From Shewanella ulleungensis (GTDB taxonomy: Bacteria; Pseudomonadota; Gammaproteobacteria; Enterobacterales; Shewanellaceae), in assembly GCF_014648315.1 (NCBI RefSeq), contig NZ_BMQW01000001.1, positions 62,001 through 126,000 on the forward strand: a stretch of 64,000 nt of DNA. The letters are read 5' to 3'. A program made the translations under genes and the position numbers. The notes beneath the pieces were generated by a model. The model made no database searches. It was not told where the DNA came from and worked only from the letters and a program-made list of their open reading frames with translations. Shown here in pieces: positions 17,327 to 27,341 of the stretch (the first letter of the stretch is position 1; every line of letters starts with the position of its first letter).

Positions 17327-20300
17327 ATGTCTGTAAAATCAATTGGCAAAGGATTTGTCGAAACACTTAAATCGAAATGGGCGATTACCATTATTGGGTT
17401 TACGTGCTTAGCATTACTCATCTGGTTTGGTGGTCCTTTATTGGCCATAGCAGGATATGAACCACTGGCATCTGCAGCAACTAGGATTATTTTATTACTG
17501 GTTATTATTATTATTTTTGGCGCCATTCATTTTTCTAAACAACTCAGTCAAAAAAAGCAAAGCGAGAAAATGGTTGATAGCTTAATTAATGGCGAGGAGG
17601 GCAACAGTGTCTCTGGCGATGATTTAGCTAAAAGTGAAATAACTGTTTTACAGAATAAGATGACTCAAGCGTTAGATATTCTTAAAAGCACTAAGCTGAC
17701 CAAAAATAAAAGTATTTATGATTTGCCATGGTATATCATGATTGGTCCACCAGGCAGTGGCAAAACTACCGCAATTCAACATTCAGGACTTGAATACCCA
17801 TTAAAAGAAAAAATGGGTGTTGATATGATCGAAGGTGTTGGCGGTACAAGACATTGTGATTGGTGGTTTACCAATAAAGCAGTATTAATTGATACGGCGG
17901 GTCGCTACACAACTCAAGATAGTCACGTTAAGCAAGATTCGCGTGCATGGCAGGGGTTCTTAGGTTTACTCAAGAAATATCGTCCAGTTCGTCCTATCAA
18001 TGGCGTGATTATCAGCATGGGGATGTCTGATTTATTAAATCAGACTAAAACTGAGCGAAACCTTCATGCACGTGCTATTAAGCAACGCCTTCAAGAGCTG
18101 CAAAATCAATTAGGGATGACTTTTCCCGTTTATGTTTTATTTTCTAAATCAGATTTAGTGGCTGGATTTAACGAATTTTTTGACGATTTAACAAAAGAAG
18201 ATTGCGAACAAATTTGGGGTATTACTTTCCCTTTAAATACTGACAATGAAGAAACCGACATTGTTAGTTCATTTAACAAAGAGTTTCATGATTTATTATT
18301 AAATTTAAATGCACGTTTAAATAGCCGTTTAAAGAATGAATTAGATTTAGAGCGACGTGCGGCTATTTATGAGTTTCCTAAGCAATTAAGATTATTACAA
18401 AGCTCAGCAGATGATTTTCTAAAAGAAATATTTGCACCAAATGCCTATGAAGAGGCGCCTTTACTGCGTGGTGTTTACCTAACAAGTGCCACGCAAGAGG
18501 GGACACCTATAGATCACCTTTCTAATCATTTATCAAGTGGCATAAAGAGTAAAACAAAAACATTTGCGGCTAATAAACAACGTAGCTACTTTATAAAGCG
18601 ACTGTTAGAAGACGTTATTTTCCCTGAGAAAAATTTAGCTTCAACCAATCGTAAGCACGCAAATCATAACAAGTTGCTGCGTAAAATTTCATTAGGGGCA
18701 GCTGCTTGTATCACTTTAATGACCAGTTATGTTTGGTGGCAAAGTTACGATTGGAATCGACAGCTTATTGATGAGACTTTTCAAGGGGTTGCAGACTATA
18801 AAACCATAACGAATGGTGGTTTAAACGCAAAGTCTGACGTTGTAACACTAACCCAAGGTTTGTCATTGATCCGTGACTTACCCGTTGGATTTGGCACTGA
18901 TAAGGCTGATGATGCACATACTTTTGGCTTATACCAAGGTGAAAAGCTTAAACAGCCAGCGACAGCGGCTTATCACAGAGCCTTAGAAACACATTTAATG
19001 CCGTTTTTACAAGCAACATTAAGTGAAGAGATGGATGCCAATGGCGAGCACCTAAATTACCTATATGAAACGTTGAAAACATACTTAATGCTCTTTTCTC
19101 CTGAGCATTTTGATAAAAGTGATGTGCAAGTTTGGTTTTCTGCATACATAGATAGAAACTTGATAGGTGATGTAAATAACGATACCAGAATAGCCTTAAA
19201 CCAACACATTGATACGCTCTTGTCTTTAGGAAACCGTGGCGATAAATATGATAGTGCGACGGTTGACACTGCACGAGCTAACTTGACTATGTTGCCTTTA
19301 GTTGAACGAGCTTATCAACGCTTAAAAAATGACTTTTCTAACGGTAGTATCCCTGACTTTAAACTCGTTGATATCCTAAGTTTAGATAGCTTAGATGGAC
19401 TCATGTTTATCAGTGGCAAACAGTTTAATCAAGGCATTCCAGGCCTTTATACGTTTAATGGTTTTCACGGTATTTTTAGCCTAGAAAAAAATAAGATCAT
19501 TAAAAATTTAACTGCTGATAGTTGGGTTTATGGAGACGACTTAGCAGTATTAGATGATCAAGCTAAAGAAAGGATTACCCAAGAATTAGAGAAGAGATAT
19601 ATTCGTGATTATATCTTTTATTGGGAAGACTTTTTAAGTGATATTGCAGTTAAACCCTATTCGACTCGTGAAGAAGCCGAACGTGTTACTGCAGCTCTTG
19701 CTAGCCCTGATCAACCAATAAAGACCATCATTGCAGCAGTACAAAAAAATGTAAATTTAACTAAGTTACCCGTGGATTCAAATAATCTAAAAGCTGCAGC
19801 TGAAGTGGCTGACAACCTTAGTGATGTAGCATTTCGTTCTAAAAAGGCACAGTTAAATAGATTGTTACCTGATACAGACATTACATTAGACACTGAATTA
19901 CCGGGTAAAGATGTTGAATATGCCTTTACTGAACTATTAAAAATTAACCTAGCAGATGTTGATGAGATTCAAACAACGCTGCGTGCACTTAATCGCAATT
20001 ACAATAAATTAGCAATGCAAGCAGATGGTCAAGCAAATGTGGTTAACCAAGCAACAGAAGAAAGTTTTGCCCAATTAGGAAGCACTCTGTCTGAACAACT
20101 TATTGACCTTCCACAACCAATTAAAAACTGGTTGAGCGAAGTGGCTTACAAAACTCGTTCATTTGCTAAATCAAACCAAAGCCAACGTTTTAACGGTATA
20201 TGGCGTTCTCAAGTTTTGGCTGAATTTAATCGTGCTATAGCTGGCAGGTACCCTTTCGATCGTAAGTCTAATGAGCAAGTGAGACTGAAAGATTTTAGTA

Positions 20301-20875
20301 AGTTCTTTGGCTACGGCGGAACATTAGATAAGTTTTGGGATCAGTACCTCGCGACACATGTCGATACCAGTAAAAAACCTTGGCGCTTCAAGCGTAACAT
20401 CGGCATACGCAATGACATTCTTGAAATGTATCAAAGAGCCGAAATTATCAAGGAAGCATTTTTCGAGCCTGGATCCAAACAACCTATTGTTAACTTTTCA
20501 TTAGAACCAGAGTTGTTAGATAGTACTGTCAGTATGATTTTATTTGAGATCGATGGACAACAACTTAAATATCGACATGGACCGACTCGAAAAGAGCTTT
20601 TTACCTGGCCAGGACCTGGAGCAAATAATGAAACAAGAATCGCATTTTCTCCACCTAATGGCGGGCGTTCAATCAATAAAAAGTACGAAGGCGAGTGGTC
20701 ATTTTTCAAATTGCTTGATGAGCTCAGTAAAAAACGTCCAGAAACTAAGAAGGACGGTAAGTTATTTATCGACCTTAAAGGGTATAACGCTGTACTTAAG
20801 TTGACGGCAAACAGTGTAAACAATCCATTTTGGATGGCGAACATGGAGAAGTTTAGATGTCCTGCGAACCTTTAA
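17327..20875 (+). CDS. tssM: T6SS inner-membrane protein TssM (IcmF)
   Basis: An 1182-aa membrane-complex core protein. Two N-terminal membrane helices lie at about 20-42 and 53-69. A cytoplasmic nucleotide-binding domain follows, with Walker A GPPGSGKTT at 140-148 and a DTAGR motif. A third helix at about 452-468 leads into a large periplasmic domain of ~700 residues that reaches TssJ. The intact Walker A suggests NTP binding, unlike some TssM proteins that have lost it. The gene ends inside the start of tagF (19-base overlap). Confidence 0.95.
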   Translation: MSVKSIGKGFVETLKSKWAITIIGFTCLALLIWFGGPLLAIAGYEPLASAATRIILLLVIIIIFGAIHFSKQLSQKKQSEKMVDSLINGEEGNSVSGDDLAKSEITVLQNKMTQALDILKSTKLTKNKSIYDLPWYIMIGPPGSGKTTAIQHSGLEYPLKEKMGVDMIEGVGGTRHCDWWFTNKAVLIDTAGRYTTQDSHVKQDSRAWQGFLGLLKKYRPVRPINGVIISMGMSDLLNQTKTERNLHARAIKQRLQELQNQLGMTFPVYVLFSKSDLVAGFNEFFDDLTKEDCEQIWGITFPLNTDNEETDIVSSFNKEFHDLLLNLNARLNSRLKNELDLERRAAIYEFPKQLRLLQSSADDFLKEIFAPNAYEEAPLLRGVYLTSATQEGTPIDHLSNHLSSGIKSKTKTFAANKQRSYFIKRLLEDVIFPEKNLASTNRKHANHNKLLRKISLGAAACITLMTSYVWWQSYDWNRQLIDETFQGVADYKTITNGGLNAKSDVVTLTQGLSLIRDLPVGFGTDKADDAHTFGLYQGEKLKQPATAAYHRALETHLMPFLQATLSEEMDANGEHLNYLYETLKTYLMLFSPEHFDKSDVQVWFSAYIDRNLIGDVNNDTRIALNQHIDTLLSLGNRGDKYDSATVDTARANLTMLPLVERAYQRLKNDFSNGSIPDFKLVDILSLDSLDGLMFISGKQFNQGIPGLYTFNGFHGIFSLEKNKIIKNLTADSWVYGDDLAVLDDQAKERITQELEKRYIRDYIFYWEDFLSDIAVKPYSTREEAERVTAALASPDQPIKTIIAAVQKNVNLTKLPVDSNNLKAAAEVADNLSDVAFRSKKAQLNRLLPDTDITLDTELPGKDVEYAFTELLKINLADVDEIQTTLRALNRNYNKLAMQADGQANVVNQATEESFAQLGSTLSEQLIDLPQPIKNWLSEVAYKTRSFAKSNQSQRFNGIWRSQVLAEFNRAIAGRYPFDRKSNEQVRLKDFSKFFGYGGTLDKFWDQYLATHVDTSKKPWRFKRNIGIRNDILEMYQRAEIIKEAFFEPGSKQPIVNFSLEPELLDSTVSMILFEIDGQQLKYRHGPTRKELFTWPGPGANNETRIAFSPPNGGRSINKKYEGEWSFFKLLDELSKKRPETKKDGKLFIDLKGYNAVLKLTANSVNNPFWMANMEKFRCPANL

Positions 20876-21588
20876 CTTCAGTCGGCTATTGTGGAAAAGT
20901 CCCTTCTAAAGGCGATTTTATTCAAGAGAACCTGAATGTTGATTTTTTAAAAAACTGGAATGATTGGTTACAAGCGGTTATTGCAGTGAGTAAAGAACAA
21001 ACTGAGCATGACTGGTTAGACTATTACTTGACCAGTCCTATTTGGCATTTTTCGCTATCTGCAGGTGTATGTTGTGATCAAGCCGTCGTTGGGACGGTGA
21101 TCCCAAGTGTTGACCATGTTGGTCGTCATTACCCCTTTACGCTGGCAGGATTTCACCATCAATCAGCAGTACGTGGATGGCATAAAAGCGAATGGATCAA
21201 TGTTTTTGAACAGCAGATATTACAAGTTCTTGAAGACGAAATAGATCTAGATAAATGGTTGAAATCGATTTTATCAGAATCATTATCAATCCGAGCAAAT
21301 AAGGAACGTTTAACAGAGCATGAATCATTAGATAAGAATAAAAAAGCATGGGTTATTAAAGGTGATGACTCACTAGATGTATTGTTGCTGCTTGATCAGC
21401 AATATAGAAAACGCTTCGACAGTTATAGTCTTTGGTGGACAGAAGGTTCTGATGACGTTGAGCCCTGTTTGATTGTTACTGAAGGTTTGCCACAAATCAG
21501 CCAGTTTATCTCCATGTTGAATGGTCAATGGGAAGCTCGCGGATGGAATATTGCAGAACTTGTAAAGGAGTCAACGCCATGCACTTAA
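20857..21588 (+). CDS. tagF: T6SS-associated protein TagF
   Basis: A 243-aa protein of the TagF family (TIGR03373), recognised from its N-terminus GYCGKVPSKGDFIQENL and the following WHFSLSAGVC and GRHYPFTLAG segments. In Pseudomonas, TagF represses T6SS post-translationally by acting on the FHA protein, independently of the kinase. It starts within the last codons of tssM with GGAGAA as ribosome binding site, and its own end overlaps pppA by 10 bases, so the three genes are translationally linked. In some bacteria TagF and PppA are fused; here they are separate but overlapping. Confidence 0.9.
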   Translation: MSCEPLTSVGYCGKVPSKGDFIQENLNVDFLKNWNDWLQAVIAVSKEQTEHDWLDYYLTSPIWHFSLSAGVCCDQAVVGTVIPSVDHVGRHYPFTLAGFHHQSAVRGWHKSEWINVFEQQILQVLEDEIDLDKWLKSILSESLSIRANKERLTEHESLDKNKKAWVIKGDDSLDVLLLLDQQYRKRFDSYSLWWTEGSDDVEPCLIVTEGLPQISQFISMLNGQWEARGWNIAELVKESTPCT

Positions 21589-22349
21589 GCCATGCATTAA
21601 CACACAGGGGAACTGTCAGAGAAATCAATGAAGATGCTTTTTTAGAATTACCGCATCTTGGTATCTGGGTCGTTGCTGATGGAATGGGAGGCCATGCTGC
21701 AGGAGATGTTGCGAGCCAACTTGTTATCGATGGTATCCAGCAGGCAGTTGAACACCTAAAGCCTGAAAACATTACTTTGGATATGTTAAAGCAGTCGTTA
21801 TTGAAAAGTAATCATGCTTTACAGCAAATGAGCGAACAAGAGTTAGAAGGTAAGGTCGCTGGTAGCACCGTTGTTGTGCTTTGGATTTATCAAGATAGTT
21901 ATCATTTATTATGGGTTGGTGATAGCCGAATTTATTTGCTACGCGATCAACAAATGAATCAAGTGACAAAAGACCACAGTCAAGTCAATGATATGGTTGA
22001 TGAAGGTTTATTACTGCCAGAAGAAGCAGAATCACATCCTCTTGCTAATGTGATTACTCGTGCTGTAGGTGTCGATAACACTTTAGATATTGATCATCGT
22101 ACTGACAAAGTTAAAGTCGGTGATGTCTTTTTACTTTGTAGTGATGGCCTTAACAAAGAGTTAAACGACATTGAAATAGAGCGAACGATCAAATCAGGAA
22201 ATATCATAGATTCAGGATTAGCATTATTACATGCTTCCTTAGTCAGAAACGCTCGTGACAATGTAACCTGCATTTTAGTCAAGAATACTCAAGTTAATAA
22301 ATCCTTGGTTGACGATAATGATAAAACCATACCGGTTTTCACATATTAA
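21579..22349 (+). CDS. pppA: PP2C-family serine/threonine phosphatase (PppA)
   Basis: A 256-aa protein phosphatase opposing the PpkA-like kinase. The ATG at 21579 is preferred because AAAGGAG lies 8 bases upstream and the protein then begins MHLSHALTHRGTVREINEDAF, the standard PP2C start. The metal-binding motifs are all present: NEDAF, VADGMGGHAAGDVAS, WVGDSRIYLL, LCSDGLNKEL and the late ARDNVTCILV. It is the last gene of the first T6SS operon; an AT-rich gap with hairpins follows. Confidence 0.93.
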   Translation: MHLSHALTHRGTVREINEDAFLELPHLGIWVVADGMGGHAAGDVASQLVIDGIQQAVEHLKPENITLDMLKQSLLKSNHALQQMSEQELEGKVAGSTVVVLWIYQDSYHLLWVGDSRIYLLRDQQMNQVTKDHSQVNDMVDEGLLLPEEAESHPLANVITRAVGVDNTLDIDHRTDKVKVGDVFLLCSDGLNKELNDIEIERTIKSGNIIDSGLALLHASLVRNARDNVTCILVKNTQVNKSLVDDNDKTIPVFTY

Positions 22350-22400
22350 TTGTATGGTTATTCATAAAATTAATAATGTAATATGTATTAACATTTGTTT

Positions 22401-22539
22401 TGTTACTTTAGTACTGGTTAAGTAACATTATTTATAATGTAATTACATTGGGTGTAATTTATGTTTTTTATTATTACTTGTGATTATTGTTGGTCAATAT
22501 TTTATGTTTAATATTGGTTCAATACTATGTTGCGTATTG
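22401..22539. repeat. chain of four inverted repeats between the two main T6SS operons
   Basis: Four successive dyads lie in the 252-base gap between pppA and tssA. The first is TGTTACTT/AAGTAACA (22401-22408 and 22420-22427). The second is the perfect 14-base palindrome AATGTAATTACATT (22436-22449). The third is CAATATT/AATATTG (22495-22501 and 22510-22516, loop 8). The fourth is CAATAC/GTATTG (22520-22525 and 22534-22539, loop 8). The first could be an AT-rich terminator for the upstream operon. The others may be operator sites or leader structure for tssA. Confidence 0.5.
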
Positions 22540-22601
22540 TTTTTGATGTTTTATGCTTTTATTATTGTCTATTAATCATTTTGTTCAGGGACTGAATTAG
22601 A

Positions 22602-23705
22602 TTGAGTAAGCTTAAAGATTTATCTATTGACGAATTAATTCTTCCTATTTCTGATGATTCAGATTCTGGTATTGATCCTCGTGAAGATATTAGCCCGACT
22701 TCGACGTATTATCTTCTCAAAGATGTACGAAATATTGCACGTTCTAAAGAACGTAAAGCGTTGACAGATGAAGAGGATGTTTTGTCTGTTGCAGCAGAGT
22801 GGCGCCCAATATTTGAGCAAGTTCCTCATATTTTACAAGAACAGTCAAAAGATATTGAGTACGTTGCATGGTTTATCGAATCGGCTTGTCGTCTTCACGG
22901 TTTTAAAGGATTGTCTTTTGGTTTCAATCTCGCTTCTGAATTAATAGAGCGCTTTTGGGACTCCCTGTATCCAACACCAGAACCTTATGATTTAGCTGAA
23001 CGGATAGCACCACTAATTGGCCTCAATGGGATTGAAAGTGAAGGTTCATTGATACATCCCATAAGAACGATACCGATTACCGATGGCAGTATTGTTTATT
23101 CAACTTGGCAATATGAGCAGGCTCTTGATACCAGTCGTTTAGATAAAGACAAACAAGAGAAACGTTTTGAGTCGGGTTCAGTATCGTTAGAGGATGTAGA
23201 ACACAGCATTAAAGAAACACCAGATAGCTTTTTTATCGAATTACATCAAGATATTAACAACGCCATTAAAGCATTTAGTCGACTATCTGCTGCAATGGAC
23301 GATGCAATGAAAGGTGAGCCACAACCCACGAGTTATATCCGTAAAGCACTAGAAGCTTGTGCATTACAAATAAACTCGATTACAGCTCCCATTATAGCCA
23401 AAAACAAAACTGATAAAGAACAAGAACAACATACGCCGGAAGTTCAAAGCAGCGAGATTGAAAGCCAAACTGTATCGACTGGGATTGATGGGCAGCTAAA
23501 CACGAGAGCTCAAGCCATCCACAACCTTGAATCAATCGCTGACTTTTTCCGTCGTACAGAACCACATTCGCCTATGTCTTATGCGATAGAACAAGTCATA
23601 CGGTGGAGCGACCTCAGTTTACCTGAGTTGTTGCAAGAGTTAATCCAAGATGGTGAAGCGAGGAATGGCTTCTTCAAGTTATCTGGAATAAAAACTGAAG
23701 ATTAA
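22602..23705 (+). CDS. tssA: T6SS assembly protein TssA
   Basis: A 367-aa protein with the ImpA_N-type domain in the N-terminal ~150 residues (DPREDISPTSTYYLLKDVRNIAR, and WPIFEQ-like and GLSFGFNLASELIERFWDSLYP segments). A linker and a C-terminal domain (PHSPMSYAIEQVIRWSDLSLPELLQELI) complete it. TssA primes and coordinates polymerisation of the Hcp tube and TssBC sheath. The start is a TTG at 22602 with AGGGA about 11 bases upstream; no ATG is better placed. It opens the second operon. Confidence 0.9.
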   Translation: MSKLKDLSIDELILPISDDSDSGIDPREDISPTSTYYLLKDVRNIARSKERKALTDEEDVLSVAAEWRPIFEQVPHILQEQSKDIEYVAWFIESACRLHGFKGLSFGFNLASELIERFWDSLYPTPEPYDLAERIAPLIGLNGIESEGSLIHPIRTIPITDGSIVYSTWQYEQALDTSRLDKDKQEKRFESGSVSLEDVEHSIKETPDSFFIELHQDINNAIKAFSRLSAAMDDAMKGEPQPTSYIRKALEACALQINSITAPIIAKNKTDKEQEQHTPEVQSSEIESQTVSTGIDGQLNTRAQAIHNLESIADFFRRTEPHSPMSYAIEQVIRWSDLSLPELLQELIQDGEARNGFFKLSGIKTED

Positions 23706-23746
23706 TCTGTAGTTGATTACTCAACATATTATTGAAAGGAGTTCAA

Positions 23747-24247
23747 ATGAGTGTACATGATAGATTAAAGCGAGTAAGAAAACCGCGTGTTCATATTACA
23801 TATGACGTTGAAACAGAAGGCACAATGGTAAAGAAAGAATTACCTTTCGTTATTGGTGTCACTGGTGATTTTACTGGCCATAACACCGCAGATTTAAAGC
23901 CTCTTAAAGATCGTCGTTTTGTACAAATCGACCGCGATAACTTTAATGACGTATTAAAGCGTATGAGTCCTAAGCTTGATATTTCAGTACCCAACACATT
24001 AGCTGGCGATGATTCAGAAATGAAAGTAGCGCTGCAATTTAACAGTATTGAAGACTTTGAGCCTGCAGCGATTGTTAATCAGGTTGAACCGTTAAAGAAA
24101 TTAATGGAAACCCGAAATAAGCTTCGTGACTTAATGACTAAAGTTGACCGCTCAGAGAATCTTGAAAACATTCTAGAAGAAGTGTTGAACAACACAACCA
24201 GTTTAGACCAGTTAGCAGGTGAATTAAATCTCAAAGGAGCTGAATAA
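23747..24247 (+). CDS. tssB: T6SS sheath small subunit TssB
   Basis: A 166-aa sheath subunit (VipA/ImpB family). The ATG at 23747 is chosen because AAAGGAG lies just upstream at 23735-23741; a TTG earlier in frame overlaps that site and is unlikely. Hallmarks are the basic N-terminus ([21 protein letters not shown]), [13 protein letters not shown] and the C-terminal helix [12 protein letters not shown] segment. It pairs with TssC to form the contractile sheath. Its stop overlaps the tssC start by one base (TAATG). Confidence 0.95.
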   Translation: MSVHDRLKRVRKPRVHITYDVETEGTMVKKELPFVIGVTGDFTGHNTADLKPLKDRRFVQIDRDNFNDVLKRMSPKLDISVPNTLAGDDSEMKVALQFNSIEDFEPAAIVNQVEPLKKLMETRNKLRDLMTKVDRSENLENILEEVLNNTTSLDQLAGELNLKGAE

Positions 24248-25740
24248 TGAGCATGGAAGCCGCGACATTAGATGCTGTATCTGAAGAGCAAACACAGAGT
24301 GTTTCAATTTTAGAGCAGGCGATTGTAGCTACAAAACAAACCGATTCGTCTCGTGCAGAAGAGCTTATTCGTTCGTTAACCGAAGAAGCACTAAAAGGAA
24401 CGGTACAATGGGATAAAAACCTTACTGTGACCTTTAATAAAGCCATTGACCGCTTAGATGAAGTTATCTCTAAACAGTTAGCGGCAATTATGCACAATGA
24501 AGAGTTACAAAAGCTTGAGGGAAGCTGGCGTGGTTTGCACCATACAGTGAAAAACTCTGAAACGAACGAAACACTTAAAATCCGAGTTATGAGCTTGTCT
24601 AAAAAAGAGCTTCATAAGGATTTAAGTAAAGCCGTTGAGTTTGACCAAAGCCAAATGTTCAAGAAAATTTATGAGTCTGAATTTGGTACACCTGGTGGCG
24701 AGCCTTATGGTTGTTTAGTGGGCGATTATGAATTTAGTAATCACCCTGAAGATGTTGAAGCACTGTCATTAATGTCTAATGTTGCCGCTGCGGGCTTTTG
24801 TCCGTTTATTTCAGCTGCGGGTTCATCTTTGTTTGGTTTTGATGAATGGACTGAACTGAGTAAACCACGTGATCTTGAAAAGGTGTTTGAATCTTTAGAA
24901 TACACACAATGGCGTTCATTCCGTGACAGCGATGATTCGCGTTTCGTAACATTAACTATGCCACGTGTGCTTGCTCGTCTTCCATATGGTTCAGCGACAA
25001 AACCGGTAGAAGAGTTTTGTTATGAAGAGTTTGATATTGACGCTGCAACTGGCCGTTCAAAAGTCGCTGATCATGATGATTACTGCTGGATGAACGCCGC
25101 TTATGTTATGGCAACCAATATGGGCCAAGCCTTTAGTAAATATGGCTTTTGTACTGCAATTCGTGGTGCAGAAGGCGGTGGTAAAGTTGAAGGGTTACCA
25201 GCACACGTATTTACCAGTGATGACGGTGACCCAGATTTAAAATGTCCTACCGAAATTGGTATTACAGACCGTCGTGAAGCTGAGTTAAGCAAACTAGGGT
25301 TCTTACCTCTATGTCATTACAAACATACTGATTATGCAGTGTTTTTTGGCTCGCAATCATGCCAGAAACCGAAAGTAATGACCAACCATGATGCCACCGC
25401 GAATGCGGCTATTTCAGCTCGACTACCTTACTTGATGGCAACGTCTCGTTTTGCTCATTATTTAAAAGTAATGGCACGCGATAAAATTGGCAGCTTTATG
25501 GAAGCTGAAGATGTTGAAGCTTGGCTAAACCGTTGGATCCTGTCTTTTGTTAACGCATCAGAGGGCGGTGGACAAGAAATTCGTGCTAAGTACCCATTAG
25601 CAGACGCTAAAGTTGAAGTGAAAGAAATTCCTGGTCAACCTGGTTCATACAATGCAGTTGCATGGTTACGCCCTTGGTTACAAATGGAAGAGCTAACAGC
25701 TTCTTTACGTTTAGTCGCGAAAATCCCTAAAGTAGGATAA
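24247..25740 (+). CDS. tssC: T6SS sheath large subunit TssC
   Basis: A 497-aa sheath large subunit (VipB/ImpC/EvpB family) of standard length. Recognisable segments are [45 protein letters not shown] and the C-terminal [31 protein letters not shown] separate TssC-like gene follows 51 bases later; this copy is the closer match to canonical TssC and is coupled to tssB, so it is the probable main sheath protein. Confidence 0.96.
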   Translation: MSMEAATLDAVSEEQTQSVSILEQAIVATKQTDSSRAEELIRSLTEEALKGTVQWDKNLTVTFNKAIDRLDEVISKQLAAIMHNEELQKLEGSWRGLHHTVKNSETNETLKIRVMSLSKKELHKDLSKAVEFDQSQMFKKIYESEFGTPGGEPYGCLVGDYEFSNHPEDVEALSLMSNVAAAGFCPFISAAGSSLFGFDEWTELSKPRDLEKVFESLEYTQWRSFRDSDDSRFVTLTMPRVLARLPYGSATKPVEEFCYEEFDIDAATGRSKVADHDDYCWMNAAYVMATNMGQAFSKYGFCTAIRGAEGGGKVEGLPAHVFTSDDGDPDLKCPTEIGITDRREAELSKLGFLPLCHYKHTDYAVFFGSQSCQKPKVMTNHDATANAAISARLPYLMATSRFAHYLKVMARDKIGSFMEAEDVEAWLNRWILSFVNASEGGGQEIRAKYPLADAKVEVKEIPGQPGSYNAVAWLRPWLQMEELTASLRLVAKIPKVG

Positions 25741-25791
25741 TCACGCGTTAACGCAGTGACCCTCATTTGTTTTCAAGGATAGAAACAAACG

Positions 25792-27327
25792 ATGCCGCAT
25801 GAAACCATTTCATTTGTAACAAGTGAAATCTTCAAAGAAGATACTGGTGTTAAAAAGCCTGTATCTTCTTCATCACAGGCACTTAAAAATAAACACTTAG
25901 TCGAACGATTCTTACGAGAATCGGACTCGACTAGGTCGTTATTGTTGTGGCTAGAAAACTCAAGTCATTCACTGTCTCAATTTGATAAAACCTCTGTTCT
26001 CCCTTTTTTGCTAAAGGCGATTGAACGCATTGATAGACAACTAGAACAACAAATCAATGCCATTATTCATCATGATGCATTTCAAGCGTTAGAAGCTAGT
26101 TGGCGAGGTTTACTTTACCTTGTTAATCAACAAGAGCTGCATGATAAAGATCAAAAAGTAAAAGTTAAAATGCTCGACTGTTGCTGGACGACGTTGTCTA
26201 AGGACATTAATCGCGCCATTGAATTCGACCAAAGTGACTTTTTTAAGCTGATTTATAACAACGAATATGACATGTCAGGTGGCGAACCATTTGGCACTTT
26301 AATTGGTGATTATCAAATTACCCATAAATCACGCCCAGGTATTTCAACTAACGATATCGATGTATTAAAAGAAATATCGCGCACTGCAGCCGCAGCATTC
26401 GCGCCATTTATTGCATCAGCGAGCCCTTCTTTGTTCGGGGCAGATGATTTCGCCGATTTATCTGCACACATGAACATCGCAAAAATTTTTGAACAAAATG
26501 AATATATTAAATGGAATTCATTGCGAAAAATGGATGACTCACGCTTTATTGGTTTAACTATGCCTAACATTCTTATGCGTTCACCGTATCTTATTGATGG
26601 CACTCGTAGTGAAGGTTTCAAATTTAAAGAATCGATTAAAAACCCTAAAAAAGATCATTTATGGGGCAATGCTGCTTATGCCTTTGGGGGAGTGTTAATT
26701 CGTGCATTTAGTGAGTCTGGCTGGTTTGGCCATATTCGAGGTTTGGAACCTGGTGCGCGTAAAAAAGGTTTGGTGTGTGATTTAGCTGTTAGCCAATATG
26801 AACCAGATTTATATCGTAAGCGAATGAAGCCCTCTGTTGACTTACTCATCAGTGATCGTGCAGAAAAAGCATTTTCTGATCAAGGATTCATTCCTTTATC
26901 TCCGGTACTAGGGTGCGAGCATTTAGTATTTTACAGTAATGCATCAGTACAAAAGCCGCCTAGATATGATTTACCCGAAGACAACATCAATGCCAAGTTG
27001 TCATCGATGTTGCAGTACATCTTATGTGTGTCTCGCTTTGCGCACTACATTAAAGTACTGGGTCGAGAAAAAATTGGCTCTTTGCATTCTGCTGAGGCAT
27101 GTCAGCGAGAACTGCAGTTGTGGCTTCACAAATATACTACCGCATCAGATGTATCTTCTGATGAAGTGCGCAGCAAATATCCTCTACGTAATGCGCAAGT
27201 ACAAGTGAAAGAAATGCGTGGTAAACCTGGGCATTTCTATTCAATTATCCAGTTACAACCTCATTTTCAATTAGATCAGATGGTGTCCAGTATTAAATTG
27301 GTCACGGAACTGACATCAAGAAATTAA
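25792..27327 (+). CDS. second TssC-like sheath protein
   Basis: A 511-aa paralogue of TssC. It shares the segments LEASWRGLLYLVNQQE, FFKLIYNNEYDMSGGEPFGTLIGDYQI and the C-terminal AQVQVKEMRGKPGHFYSIIQLQPHFQLDQM, but differs throughout and has a shorter region around residues 270-330. There is no second TssB in the window. It could be an alternative sheath subunit incorporated with TssB, a cap or assembly factor, or a regulator of sheath length. Tandem TssC-like genes are known in several T6SS clusters (impC/impD in rhizobia). It sits between tssC and tagJ in the same orientation. Confidence 0.88.
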   Translation: MPHETISFVTSEIFKEDTGVKKPVSSSSQALKNKHLVERFLRESDSTRSLLLWLENSSHSLSQFDKTSVLPFLLKAIERIDRQLEQQINAIIHHDAFQALEASWRGLLYLVNQQELHDKDQKVKVKMLDCCWTTLSKDINRAIEFDQSDFFKLIYNNEYDMSGGEPFGTLIGDYQITHKSRPGISTNDIDVLKEISRTAAAAFAPFIASASPSLFGADDFADLSAHMNIAKIFEQNEYIKWNSLRKMDDSRFIGLTMPNILMRSPYLIDGTRSEGFKFKESIKNPKKDHLWGNAAYAFGGVLIRAFSESGWFGHIRGLEPGARKKGLVCDLAVSQYEPDLYRKRMKPSVDLLISDRAEKAFSDQGFIPLSPVLGCEHLVFYSNASVQKPPRYDLPEDNINAKLSSMLQYILCVSRFAHYIKVLGREKIGSLHSAEACQRELQLWLHKYTTASDVSSDEVRSKYPLRNAQVQVKEMRGKPGHFYSIIQLQPHFQLDQMVSSIKLVTELTSRN

Positions 27328-27341
27328 CCTAAAGGTATTCC

